Positions 43,791 to 51,875 of a stretch of DNA of 64,000 nucleotides are shown in pieces. This DNA comes from JAFGJQ01 sp964586145 (lineage in GTDB: Bacteria; Planctomycetota; Phycisphaerae; UBA1845): the NCBI GenBank assembly GCA_964586145.1, contig CAZPHH010000009.1, positions 1-64,000 of the forward strand, given 5' to 3'. Position numbers and translations under genes: made by a program. How positions within the stretch are numbered: the stretch's first letter is position 1; each line of letters starts with the position of its first letter. The notes beneath the pieces were generated by a model. That model ran no database searches and was not told the DNA's origin. It saw only the letters and a program-made list of their open reading frames with translations.

Positions 43791-44080
43791 CCATGCGCGT
43801 GGGAAACGTGATCGGCACGGTGACTCTCTCGCAGCGACTCGAAAACGTGGCCGGCGGCCGGTTCCTGGTCGTGCAACCGCGCGGGCTGGCCTCGCTGCGT
43901 GACGGGTCGCCGAGCACCGCCGAGCCCATCGTGGCGTACGACGAGATCAGCGCGGGGATCGGGTCCGTCGTCTCGATATCCGAAGGTCGCGAAGCGGCCA
44001 TGCCGTTCCACCCGCGCCTGGTCCCCGTTGACGCGTACGTGGCGGCCGTCCTGGACCACGTGGAGGCCGGGCAGTCGTAA
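43787..44080 (+). CDS. BMC-P pentameric vertex protein 3
   Basis: 97-residue EutN/CcmL-type protein: MRVGNVIGTVTLSQRLENVAGG, IVAYDEISAGIGSVVSISEGREAAM, and VDAYVAAVLDHVE. It starts within the stop of the RpiB-like gene (ATGA); a second ATG six bases later is possible. The longer first loop and the Glu-rich turn set it apart from pentamer proteins 1 and 2. Confidence 0.92.
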   Translation: MTMRVGNVIGTVTLSQRLENVAGGRFLVVQPRGLASLRDGSPSTAEPIVAYDEISAGIGSVVSISEGREAAMPFHPRLVPVDAYVAAVLDHVEAGQS

Positions 44081-44099
44081 TTGAAGTGAGGCAACAACC

Positions 44100-45290
44100 A
44101 TGGCGACGAAATCGCTCGACATCAAGCTGGCCCGAATCAAGGCCGACCGGAACTGCAGGGAGTTCATCATCGCGGACGCGAAGGATGCGGACATGGCGTA
44201 CGGCATCGCGTCCCCGGGCAAGAGCCCGGAAATGCATGCCCACGAAGCCCGGTTCCGCGGCCTGGAAGACTATCGCGAGTGTATCCGGCAGGTCGTTCAC
44301 CACGGCCGCGTCGACGTCATGCTGATGTCCGCCCATACGAACTCCATTCTCACCGTGCGCGAGAAGCTGTTCGAGAACTCCCACGTGACACCCGCCGCCC
44401 GGGCCAACGACACCACGGACATCCACGTGGCGCGCCAGGGCGTGTACACGGGCGAACCCTCCCGGCCATTCGAAAGCACGACGATCGATCACATCCAGTG
44501 CGGCTATATCGACTGCCGGGAGGAGGACCGCGCGATCGGGGCCAACCTCGGGCTGTACAGCGTCACGTTCAACAACGACGTGGAGCTCGACCGGCAGACG
44601 ATGGAGCGATACAAGGCGTTTCGCATTGAGGCGGAGCGTAAGGGCTTCCGGCACTTCCTGGAGGTGTTTGACCCCAACAAACCACAGAACCCCATCGACC
44701 CGACCCAGCTCGGCGGATTCATCAACGATATGGTCGTGCGAATGCTCGCCGGCGTTCCCGACGCCGGCCGGCCCCTTTTCCTCAAGATGGTCTACCACGG
44801 CCCGAAGTTCACCGAAGAGCTGGCCAATTACGATCCGAAGCTCGTGGTGGGCGTTCTGGGCGGGGCGTCCGGCACCACCTACGACGCGTTCAAGCTGATC
44901 GCCGAGGCACAGAAACACGGCGCCCGTGTCGCCCTCTTCGGCCGCAAGATCAACAACGCCGAACACCAGTTGGCCTTCGTCGAGATGCTTCGCCGCATCG
45001 TGGATGGCGACCTCTCGCCGGAAGAAGCCGTCCACGCCTACCACGGCGTGCTCCAGGCCCTGAACATCCGCCCCCATCGCCCGCTGGAGGACGACCTGCA
45101 GCTCACGAACCCTGCCGTGGGCCACAGCGGCGGACACACCATCAGCCTGCCGCCCGCACGGCGTGACGGCGCCGCCCGCGCCCCCTCCGGCCGCAAACCC
45201 CGCACCCAGCCGGACTTCTCCAAGATGACCAGCGAGGAGCGTCTGGCCTACCATCGCGGTCGGCTCCGCGGGATCGGAACGTGGTCATGA
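44100..45290 (+). CDS. Class I TIM-barrel aldolase-like enzyme of the BMC
   Basis: 396-residue predicted lyase, DeoC/LacD/DhnA-like. The barrel runs from about residue 20 to 335. PLFLKMVYHG places Lys229 on a strand where class I aldolases of this group hold the Schiff-base lysine; VVGVLGGASGTTYDAF (250-264) and ALFGRKINNAEHQ (278-290) look like the two phosphate-binding loops. After a Pro/Gly/Arg-rich linker (about 340-370), SKMTSEERLAYHRGRLRGI could be a C-terminal encapsulation helix. It occupies the place of the class II (FucA-type) aldolase of characterised planctomycete loci. The sugar phosphate substrate is unknown. Coupled by ATGA to pduS. Confidence 0.75.
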   Translation: MATKSLDIKLARIKADRNCREFIIADAKDADMAYGIASPGKSPEMHAHEARFRGLEDYRECIRQVVHHGRVDVMLMSAHTNSILTVREKLFENSHVTPAARANDTTDIHVARQGVYTGEPSRPFESTTIDHIQCGYIDCREEDRAIGANLGLYSVTFNNDVELDRQTMERYKAFRIEAERKGFRHFLEVFDPNKPQNPIDPTQLGGFINDMVVRMLAGVPDAGRPLFLKMVYHGPKFTEELANYDPKLVVGVLGGASGTTYDAFKLIAEAQKHGARVALFGRKINNAEHQLAFVEMLRRIVDGDLSPEEAVHAYHGVLQALNIRPHRPLEDDLQLTNPAVGHSGGHTISLPPARRDGAARAPSGRKPRTQPDFSKMTSEERLAYHRGRLRGIGTWS

Positions 45291-46615
45291 CGACCCTCAG
45301 ACTCGATACCTCGGGTCTGCTGGATCGCATCGCGGCCAACGGCGTCGTCGGGGCCGGCGGGGCCGGCTTCCCCACGCACGTGAAGCTGGCCGGCAAGGTG
45401 GACACGGTCATTCTGAACGCCGCCGAGTGCGAGCCGCTGCTCCACAAGGACAAGGAAATGCTGCGGCGCTACCCGGAGCAGGTCCTGGCCGGTCTGGTCG
45501 CGGCAGGTGAACTGACGGGCGCGCGGGAGGTCATCGTCGGCGTCAAGGGCAAGTACGCCGAAGTGATCCGCCAAGTGCGTCCTCTCATGCCGTCGCACGG
45601 CCGCGTCGTGCCTCTTGCTGACGCCTATCCGGCCGGGGACGAGTTTATCCTGGTCTACGACGTGACGGGCCGGATCATTCCGCCCGGCGCCATTCCGCCG
45701 GTGGTCGGATGTGCCGTCCTGAACGTGGAGACCGCATACAACATCGGTGCCGGAAAGCCCGTTACAGAGAAGTTCCTCACGGTCGCCGGCGCCGTGAAGC
45801 GGCCGGTGACGCTTCGGGTCCCGGTGGGAATTCGCCTCGCGGAGGCCATCGATCTGGCCGGTGGGGCCACCGTTGACGATGCCCGCGTCCTGATCGGCGG
45901 AGTCATGATGGGGCAGCTTGCCGCTTCGCTCGATGAGCCCGTGACCAAGACCTGCGGCGGGCTCATCGTGCTGGGGCCGGACCACATGCTCGTGCGGCGA
46001 TACGAGAGCCCGTGGAAGGAAATCGCCCGCATCGGCGCCGGCGCCTGCGACCAGTGCACGTTCTGTACGGAATTCTGTCCGCGCTACCTGTTGGGCCACC
46101 CGATCGAGCCGCACAAGGCGATGCGGTCGCTCGGCTTCGTAGAGGATCGCGAGCCGACGGTCATCGGCACGCAGTTCTGCTGCGAGTGCAACCTCTGCAC
46201 GATGATCGCCTGCCCGGAGGATCTGGACCCCAAGAACGTCTGTACGCACAACAAGCGCCGGCTCGCCGCTGAGGGCCGCCAGTGGAGGGTCGACGCCAAT
46301 CCGGACCGCGCCCGATTGCACATGGACGACCGGCGCGTTCCGATCAGCCGGCTCATCCGGAAGCTCGGGCTGTCGCAGTTCACGAACGAAGGTCCGCTGG
46401 AAGAGCCGGGCTACCGACCGGCCCGCGTGGTTCTGCCCCTCAAGCAACATGCAGGCGCGCCGGCAGAGCCGGTTGTGTCTTCCGGGGCCCGCGTGCGCCT
46501 CGGCGACGTGGTGGCGCGTCCGCCGAAGGACGCGCTGGGCGCCGTGATCCACGCCACCATCGACGGGGTCTGTGAGGTGTCGAAAGGCCAGGTAATCATC
46601 GCGGCGGCCGGATGA
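45287..46615 (+). CDS. pduS: PduS-like Fe-S flavoprotein (RnfC homologue)
   Basis: 442-residue electron-transfer protein. VVGAGGAGFPTHVKL and NAAECEPLLHKDKEML are the NADH/FMN-binding segments of RnfC/Nqo1-type proteins; FLTVAGAVKRPVTLRVPVGIRLAEAI is an SLBB domain. Two ferredoxin-type sites follow, CDQCTFCTEFCP (near 248) and CCECNLCTMIACP (near 298). In the Pdu system PduS acts as a cobalamin reductase and binds PduT. No B12-dependent enzyme is encoded here, so NADH oxidation is the more likely role. Its ATG overlaps the aldolase stop, and its stop overlaps pduT. Confidence 0.92.
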   Translation: MTTLRLDTSGLLDRIAANGVVGAGGAGFPTHVKLAGKVDTVILNAAECEPLLHKDKEMLRRYPEQVLAGLVAAGELTGAREVIVGVKGKYAEVIRQVRPLMPSHGRVVPLADAYPAGDEFILVYDVTGRIIPPGAIPPVVGCAVLNVETAYNIGAGKPVTEKFLTVAGAVKRPVTLRVPVGIRLAEAIDLAGGATVDDARVLIGGVMMGQLAASLDEPVTKTCGGLIVLGPDHMLVRRYESPWKEIARIGAGACDQCTFCTEFCPRYLLGHPIEPHKAMRSLGFVEDREPTVIGTQFCCECNLCTMIACPEDLDPKNVCTHNKRRLAAEGRQWRVDANPDRARLHMDDRRVPISRLIRKLGLSQFTNEGPLEEPGYRPARVVLPLKQHAGAPAEPVVSSGARVRLGDVVARPPKDALGAVIHATIDGVCEVSKGQVIIAAAG

Positions 46616-47211
46616 CGTTGGAGCAATCACACATGCTCGAATCCGTGGGAATCATCGAATTGACCAGCGTGGGCATCGGATACGTCGTGCAGGACGCCAT
46701 GCTCAAGGCGGCGGACGTCCGGCTGGTCCTGGGCCGCACCATCTGCTCCGGCAAATACATCATCGCGGTCACCGGCCAGGTGGCGGCCGTCACGGCCGCC
46801 GTTGAGAATGGCCTGGAAGCGGCGCCGGATGGCGTCATCGATCACTGCATCATCCCGCGGATTCACCCGACCGTATTCCGGGCGCTGGGCGGCGGCGTGG
46901 AATTGCACGTGCCGCACGCCGGCGTGGACGCGGAACACCCGCCCAAGGCGCTCGGCGTCGTCGAGACGTTCTCCGGCGTCAGCGTATTGGAGGCAGCCGA
47001 CGCCGCGGCAAAGGCCGCAAACGTCGCACTCTTCCGCATCCACATGGCCATGGCCCTGGGCGGCAAGGGCTACATGCTGATGGCCGGCACGGTGTCGGAC
47101 GTGCAGGCGTCCGTTGCGGCCGCCGCGGAAATCGTACGCAGGAAGGGCCTCCTCGTCTCCGCCGTTACCATCCCCGGCCCCTCGCGCGAACTGTTCTCCG
47201 AATACCTGTAG
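46612..47211 (+). CDS. pduT: BMC-T trimeric shell protein, PduT-like with pore cysteine
   Basis: 199-residue tandem BMC protein forming pseudohexameric trimers. First domain about 9-90, second about 102-197 (ALGVVETFSGVSVLEAADAAAKAANV). GRTICSGKYI puts Cys45 at the position that in PduT carries a shared [4Fe-4S] cluster at the threefold axis. MALGGKGYMLMAGTVSDV is the matching loop in the second domain. It follows pduS with an ATGA overlap, as expected for a shell electron port working with PduS. Last gene of the operon. Confidence 0.93.
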   Translation: MTLEQSHMLESVGIIELTSVGIGYVVQDAMLKAADVRLVLGRTICSGKYIIAVTGQVAAVTAAVENGLEAAPDGVIDHCIIPRIHPTVFRALGGGVELHVPHAGVDAEHPPKALGVVETFSGVSVLEAADAAAKAANVALFRIHMAMALGGKGYMLMAGTVSDVQASVAAAAEIVRRKGLLVSAVTIPGPSRELFSEYL

Positions 47212-47682
47212 GGCGTCGCCGCCGACAACGGCCGCGTTTTCCCGCTATCGCACACGGTGCGACCGCACGCTTCCCCACCCTCCCGGCCAGCCTTGCCGCC
47301 ACCCTCCGTGTTCGCGACATCCCCCGCTTCGGAGCATCCAGCGCAACGCGCATAAAATTGGGCAGGCTTCTCAGCCTGCCCGATGGGACTTCCCCACGAG
47401 ACTCGCACCACTCCCTGCTCTCCCCGCGAGCTCGCCGGGAACCCCCATGCCCTCTCCCCACCCATCCCCCCTTGTGACCCCTCGCGTTCACCCCATCGGC
47501 CCGATGGGCATAACCTACCTCAGGACAGTCTGGATGTCAAGCCATCCAGGAACTTTTTTACCCAATATCTGCTCGCTTACGTAACGAATTGCAAAACAAC
47601 AAGTTACGGAGATTCCCAAAAGAAGGATCGCCAGGAGCTTCTTGAGCCGTGAGCTGGAGAAACTCGACTCCGCCCGAGGACG
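47212..47682. other. Intergenic region between BMC operon and convergent glycosyltransferase
   Basis: 471 bases with no supported gene. It holds one strong hairpin (47360-47381). 47540-47640 is AT-rich, with a run of six T near 47553 that is not preceded by a stable stem. Confidence 0.55.
47351..47381 (-). terminator. Hairpin, possible terminator of the glycosyltransferase gene
   Basis: GGGCAGGCT (47360-47368), loop TCTC, AGCCTGCCC (47373-47381) make a perfect 9-bp stem. Read on the minus strand it is followed by CAATTTTATG, a short T run, which fits termination of the leftward gene that ends at 47683. No T run follows on the plus strand. Confidence 0.5.
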
Positions 47683-49257
47683 CTACCGTCGCTCCGGCCC
47701 GTTGCCGATCCGAGCGGCCGCCTCGGCCGGAACCTCGTGCGGCGGAATCGCCGGGTCGCCAGCCTTAGCCAGCCATGGGCTCAGCAAGGTGGTGAGCCCC
47801 ACGTAGAGGAAGCCCACGGCAAACAGAGACATGAAGAAGGCGCCGATGGTGATCCATCCGCTGCGGATGCACAGGACCAGGCAGACGAACATGTTGGCGC
47901 CCATGACGATTTCCACAATCGCCAGCCAGGGCACCCGGCGGCGCCGCTTGGAGTACGCGGTCCGCTGCCGCCAGGCCCGCTCCTGCGAGCTGGCCACGCC
48001 GAATTTGGGCGTACGCACGAACTCGCTGACCTTCCCCGTGAACCCCTCCAGCGTGGCCAGGGCGTTGTTGTAGCAGATGCCGATGCCCAGCGCCATCAGG
48101 AACGGCAGATACTTGAGGCTCTCCACCCACGTGCGCTGCAGCTCACGTTGGCTGCACACGTAGAAGCTGCTGGCCGAACAGGTAGCCACGATGAACAGCG
48201 ACACGTCCACCAGATAGATCCGGAACGGGGAGGCCGGTGCCCCGCCCCACCGCAACAGCAGCACGGGCAGCAGCAGCAGCGTGAGGGCGACCATGTACAG
48301 GTAGACCGTGCAACTGGTCAGATGGAAGAACGCCTCCACCTTGATTCGCACCGGCAGTCGCGACCGCAGGATTTTCGGAAGCAGTTTGCGGCAGGTCTGG
48401 GCGCCCCCCTTGGCCCAGCGATGCTGCTGGGATTTGAACGCCGCCATGTCTGGCGGCAGTTCCGCCGGGGAGGCCACGGTGGGCAGAAACAGGAACTTCC
48501 ATCCCTTGAGCTGCGCGCGATAGGACAGATCGAGGTCTTCGGTCAGGGTGTCATGCTCCCAGCCGCCGGCGTCCTGAATGCACGACTTGCGCCAGATGCC
48601 CGCCGTGCCGTTGAAACTCATGAAGCGTCCACTGCGATTGCGTGCCCCGTGCTCCATCACGAAATGCCCGTCCAGCAGAATCGCCTGAGTCCGGGTCAGC
48701 AGCGAGTGCTCGCGGTTGATGTGCTCCCAACGGGCCTGCACCATGCCGACGCGACTGTCCGTGAAGTAGTGAACGGTGTCCGTCAGGATGTTCGTCGGCG
48801 GCACGAAGTCTGCATCAAAGATGCACACAAACTCCCCTGTCGCGGTCTTCAGGCCGTTCTCCAGGGCGCCGGCCTTGTAGCCAGTGCGGTCGGTCCGGTG
48901 AATGTACTCGATGTCGTGCCCCTCGCGCCGCATTCGATCCACCGCGGCCTGCGCAATCTCCACGGTGTCGTCCGTGGAATCGTCCAGCACCTGGATCTGC
49001 AGGCGATCGCGGGGGTACTCCACTTCACACGTGGTCTCGATGATCCGCTCGGCCACGTAGCGCTCGTTGTACATCGGGAGCTGAATCGTGACGCGCGGCA
49101 TTTCGTCAAACCGGACGGGCGGCTTCTTCGGCACGTTCCGCGCGTGCTTGTAGTACAGATACACCAGGTGGTACCGGTGCAGTCCGTACAAGCAGATCAT
49201 CAGCATGATCAGACTGTACAGCCCGTAGATCACGTAGTTAAGCGTGTAGTGCGGCAT
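47683..49257 (-). CDS. Membrane family 2 glycosyltransferase (cellulose-synthase-like)
   Basis: 524-residue processive-type GT2. One N-terminal helix (about 8-28) precedes the catalytic domain: PRVTIQLPMYNERYV, VLDDSTDDT, IFDADFVPP (DxD), TEDLDLSYRAQLKGW (ED base) and QQHRWAKG (QxxRW). Four to five C-terminal helices follow (AFFHLTSCTVYLYMVALTLLLLPVLLL and others). Resembles beta-glucan or glucosylceramide-synthase-like enzymes that make exopolysaccharide or glycolipid. No BcsB or PilZ partner is adjacent, so the product is not clear. Confidence 0.88.
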   Translation of the reverse strand: MPHYTLNYVIYGLYSLIMLMICLYGLHRYHLVYLYYKHARNVPKKPPVRFDEMPRVTIQLPMYNERYVAERIIETTCEVEYPRDRLQIQVLDDSTDDTVEIAQAAVDRMRREGHDIEYIHRTDRTGYKAGALENGLKTATGEFVCIFDADFVPPTNILTDTVHYFTDSRVGMVQARWEHINREHSLLTRTQAILLDGHFVMEHGARNRSGRFMSFNGTAGIWRKSCIQDAGGWEHDTLTEDLDLSYRAQLKGWKFLFLPTVASPAELPPDMAAFKSQQHRWAKGGAQTCRKLLPKILRSRLPVRIKVEAFFHLTSCTVYLYMVALTLLLLPVLLLRWGGAPASPFRIYLVDVSLFIVATCSASSFYVCSQRELQRTWVESLKYLPFLMALGIGICYNNALATLEGFTGKVSEFVRTPKFGVASSQERAWRQRTAYSKRRRRVPWLAIVEIVMGANMFVCLVLCIRSGWITIGAFFMSLFAVGFLYVGLTTLLSPWLAKAGDPAIPPHEVPAEAAARIGNGPERR

Positions 49258-49405
49258 GTGCGAAACTCATCCCTTGGCGCCCGACCCCGGACGGGCGTTC
49301 CGCGCCTTCCTCGCCCTCATCCGCAAGGAGGGTGTTTCATTCTAGCCGGAAGTGGTTCTGGTGACAACAGTTACCGGCATGCCCGATCCCGGCCCCATCG
49401 CGTCC

Positions 49406-49831
49406 CTACTCACTCAGCGCCGCGTGAAGGGCCTCAACCAGCGCTTCCGCCCGACCCGGCTCATACCGCCCGGGGCGCCACCGATAGCCCAGCCCGTCGC
49501 CCTCCCGCCGCGGAATCAGGTGGAAGTGAAGGTGCATGACCTCCTGACCGGCCACCCGCCCGTTGTTCTGGAGCACGTTATACCCGTCGGCGGCCACGAC
49601 GTTCCGAATCGCTCGTCCCAGCCGGGGCAACGACCGGCACAGCCCGGCGGCCTGCGACTCATCCAAATCGTCCAGCGCCACGATGTGGTCCCGGGGCACC
49701 CAGAGAATGTGCCCTTCCGCCAGCGGGCCGATGTCGAGGAACGCCAGCCCGTGCTCCGTTTCAAGGACTTTGTGGCAGGGGATTTCGCCGTGGATGATCC
49801 GGCAGAAGATGCACTGGGGGTCCCGAGGCAT
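49406..49831 (-). CDS. HIT-family nucleotide hydrolase
   Basis: 141-residue histidine-triad protein. CIFCRIIHGEIPCHKVLE opens the fold, ALDDLDESQAAG is conserved, and HLHFHLIP is the active-site HxHxH. Homologues hydrolyse AMP-lysine or aminoacyl-adenylates, or dinucleoside polyphosphates. It lies between the glycosyltransferase and the ribosomal cluster, both on the same strand. Confidence 0.92.
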   Translation of the reverse strand: MPRDPQCIFCRIIHGEIPCHKVLETEHGLAFLDIGPLAEGHILWVPRDHIVALDDLDESQAAGLCRSLPRLGRAIRNVVAADGYNVLQNNGRVAGQEVMHLHFHLIPRREGDGLGYRWRPGRYEPGRAEALVEALHAALSE

Positions 49832-49924
49832 GGTCGCTTCCCTCCATGGCGTCCGGGCTGTCGCCCGTCCTCGGTCGACTCAGGCCTGGCCACCAGCCGC
49901 CCGCAACGAGAGGTCTGCGCCCCC

Positions 49925-50590
49925 TTACTCGGCCGGCGCGTCGGCCCCGTTGGCGGCCTTGCCCTCGGCCCCGACCCGACTGGTCTTGACGCCTTTGCGG
50001 GTCATGGCTACGGCGAACGCATAGCGGGCGTCGGCCCGGCGATGTCGCGCGGTCTTGGGCGAACGGGCCACGGGGCCCGGCCCCTTCTCCTCTCCAACCA
50101 GTTGAACGATCGCCTGGGGGCTGTGGTCGCCGATGCGCGGGCGGGCCACTCGAATGATCCGGGTGTATCCGCCGTTTCGGTCGGCATACCGGGGTGCGAT
50201 GGTGTTGATCAGCCGATGCGTCACGGACTCGCCGGTGAAGGCAAGGCGACCGCGCGGCTGCCCCGTGCGGTGTCGGCGCCCGCTGCGATACCGCAGCGCT
50301 GCCTGACGCTTTGCATCGGGCATGCCGTCATACGCCTCCTGATGCTCGGCCGGAATCAAGGTGCGGTCCGACAGGAGCTTGTGAATCTGCCGACGGGCCG
50401 TCTGACTCCCGTTCTGGGCCTCCTTCGCCAGGGTGATGAGCTTCTCCGCAAACGGACGGATGTCCTTCGCCTTGGCCAGCGTGGTCTTCACCTCGCCGTG
50501 CTCGAGGAGGCTCTGGGCAAGGTTGCGCTGCATGGCCCGGCGATGCGCCGAGGTCCGGTTCAACTTCTTCTTGGATATACGGTGTCTCAT
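49925..50590 (-). CDS. rplQ: 50S ribosomal protein L17
   Basis: 221 residues, much longer than E. coli L17 (127). The core is canonical: MRHRISKKKLNRTSAHRRAMQRNLAQSLLEHG and VKTTLAKAKDIRPFAEKLITLAKE. An insertion and about 75 extra C-terminal residues rich in Ala, Lys and Arg form the extension. Last gene of the alpha-operon segment, after rpoA, with a 112-base spacer holding two inverted repeats. Confidence 0.95.
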   Translation of the reverse strand: MRHRISKKKLNRTSAHRRAMQRNLAQSLLEHGEVKTTLAKAKDIRPFAEKLITLAKEAQNGSQTARRQIHKLLSDRTLIPAEHQEAYDGMPDAKRQAALRYRSGRRHRTGQPRGRLAFTGESVTHRLINTIAPRYADRNGGYTRIIRVARPRIGDHSPQAIVQLVGEEKGPGPVARSPKTARHRRADARYAFAVAMTRKGVKTSRVGAEGKAANGADAPAE

Positions 50591-50620
50591 GGTCCTCGAC
50601 CGTCCACTTCACGGAACCAC

Positions 50621-50646
50621 GGCTGTCCGCTTCGCGGCCGACAGCC
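50621..50646. repeat. Inverted repeat between rpoA and rplQ
   Basis: GGCTGTC (50621-50627) pairs with GACAGCC (50640-50646); inside is CGC-TTCG-CGG. A second inverted repeat CGCGCC-ATTCC-GGCGCG follows at 50682-50698. Neither has a T run, so a role as intercistronic mRNA structure is more likely than termination. Confidence 0.5.
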
Positions 50647-50702
50647 CTTGCGATATCTCTGACTACCTCCGAGCGGGCAGACGCGCCATTCCGGCGCGGG
50701 CC

Positions 50703-51791
50703 TCACACACTCTCCAGAGGTTCCTGCTCCATACCACTGCCGATGCCCTCGGTGTCCGATTCGCTCAGCCCGGCGCCGGGGGGCAAACCCTCCGGCCGCC
50801 CGCCGCCGATGCTCATGCCCAGCGTCAGGCCAAGGTCCGCCAGCTTGCGTCGCACCTCCCGCAGGGACGTCTTGCCGAAGCTGCGTACGCGGAGCAGGTC
50901 GGCCTCCGTCTTGCGGATGAGCTCGCCGATCGTGGCCACCCGCGCCGACTCCAGGCAGTTGCTCGCCCGAACGGAAAGCTCCAAATCCGCGATGGGGCGA
51001 GCCAGGGTGGCCTGCATTTCGGAATCCAGCCGCTCCTCGATCACCGGACGGTGCGGCGTCTCGGTCACGACATCGTGCCCGAGCTCGTAGTACTGGACAA
51101 ACGGGTTGAGGTGCTTGCGGAGGATCTTGGCCGCCTCCACCACCGCATCCTCCGGAAGCAGCGTCCCGCGCGTCCAGACTTCGAGAATCAGCCGGTCGTA
51201 GTTCGTGCGCTGTCCGACACGCGTGTCCTCCGTCCGGTATCGCACCCGCACCACGGGCGAAAAGACCGAATCGACCGGAATCACGCCAAGCTGCTGCTCC
51301 GGGCCCTCGTTCTCCTCGGCCGGCCGGTATCCTCGGCCCTTTCCGACCGTCATCTCCATCTCGAAGGGCACATCGTCTGTGAGCGTGCAAAGGAGCTGGT
51401 CCTGGTTGACGATCTCGGCACCGGCTTCGGCCTCGATCGCCGAAGCGCGGATCTCGCCCGCCTTCGAGGCCGCGACCCGCATCGTTTTGACTGTCTCCTC
51501 GTCTCCCTCCACCTGCACGACCAGGCTCTTGACGTTCAGGATGATGTCGGTCACGTCCTCCAGCACGCCGGGCAGGGAGGTGAACTCGTGCGACGCCCCC
51601 GTAATTTTTACGGCGGTCACCGCCGCGCCCTCCAGGCTCGACAGGAGAATCCGCCGGAGGGAGTTGCCCACCGTCGTCCCGAACCCTCGCTCGAACGGTT
51701 CAATAATGAACCGTCCATATGTGGGCGTGCATACCGTCTCATCCTTGACAACCCGGCTCGGCAGTTCCAACCCTCGCCACCTGATACGCAT
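50703..51791 (-). CDS. rpoA: DNA-directed RNA polymerase subunit alpha
   Basis: 362-residue alpha subunit. The N-terminal domain (about 1-240) includes FIIEPFERGFGTTVGNSLRRILLSSLEGAAVT; the C-terminal domain (about 265-345) has RASNCLESARVATIGELIRKTEADLLRVRSFGKTSLREVRRKL, the UP-element and activator-binding fold. A short acidic tail follows. The ATG at 51791 has GGAGGAGATC upstream. Confidence 0.97.
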   Translation of the reverse strand: MRIRWRGLELPSRVVKDETVCTPTYGRFIIEPFERGFGTTVGNSLRRILLSSLEGAAVTAVKITGASHEFTSLPGVLEDVTDIILNVKSLVVQVEGDEETVKTMRVAASKAGEIRASAIEAEAGAEIVNQDQLLCTLTDDVPFEMEMTVGKGRGYRPAEENEGPEQQLGVIPVDSVFSPVVRVRYRTEDTRVGQRTNYDRLILEVWTRGTLLPEDAVVEAAKILRKHLNPFVQYYELGHDVVTETPHRPVIEERLDSEMQATLARPIADLELSVRASNCLESARVATIGELIRKTEADLLRVRSFGKTSLREVRRKLADLGLTLGMSIGGGRPEGLPPGAGLSESDTEGIGSGMEQEPLESV

Positions 51792-51852
51792 CGACTTGAT
51801 CTCCTCCGCGGGGTTACATCGATGAATCGCGGTCCGGCTCGTCACAGGCCGC

Positions 51853-51875
51853 AGGCCCGTCTCACCGGCGGGCCT
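51853..51875. repeat. Inverted repeat overlapping the rpsD stop codon
   Basis: AGGCCCG (51853-51859) and CGGGCCT (51869-51875) form a 7-bp stem that includes part of the rpsD stop codon at 51874-51876. No T run follows. Confidence 0.45.

Noticed and set aside
45287..46615. RnfC subunit of a membrane Rnf complex
   Set aside because: No other rnf genes are present; the overlaps with the aldolase-like gene and pduT and the size fit PduS of a microcompartment.
47360..47381. Rho-independent terminator of the BMC operon on the plus strand
   Set aside because: The stem is strong but no T run follows on the plus strand; the T run is on the minus strand, so it was assigned there.
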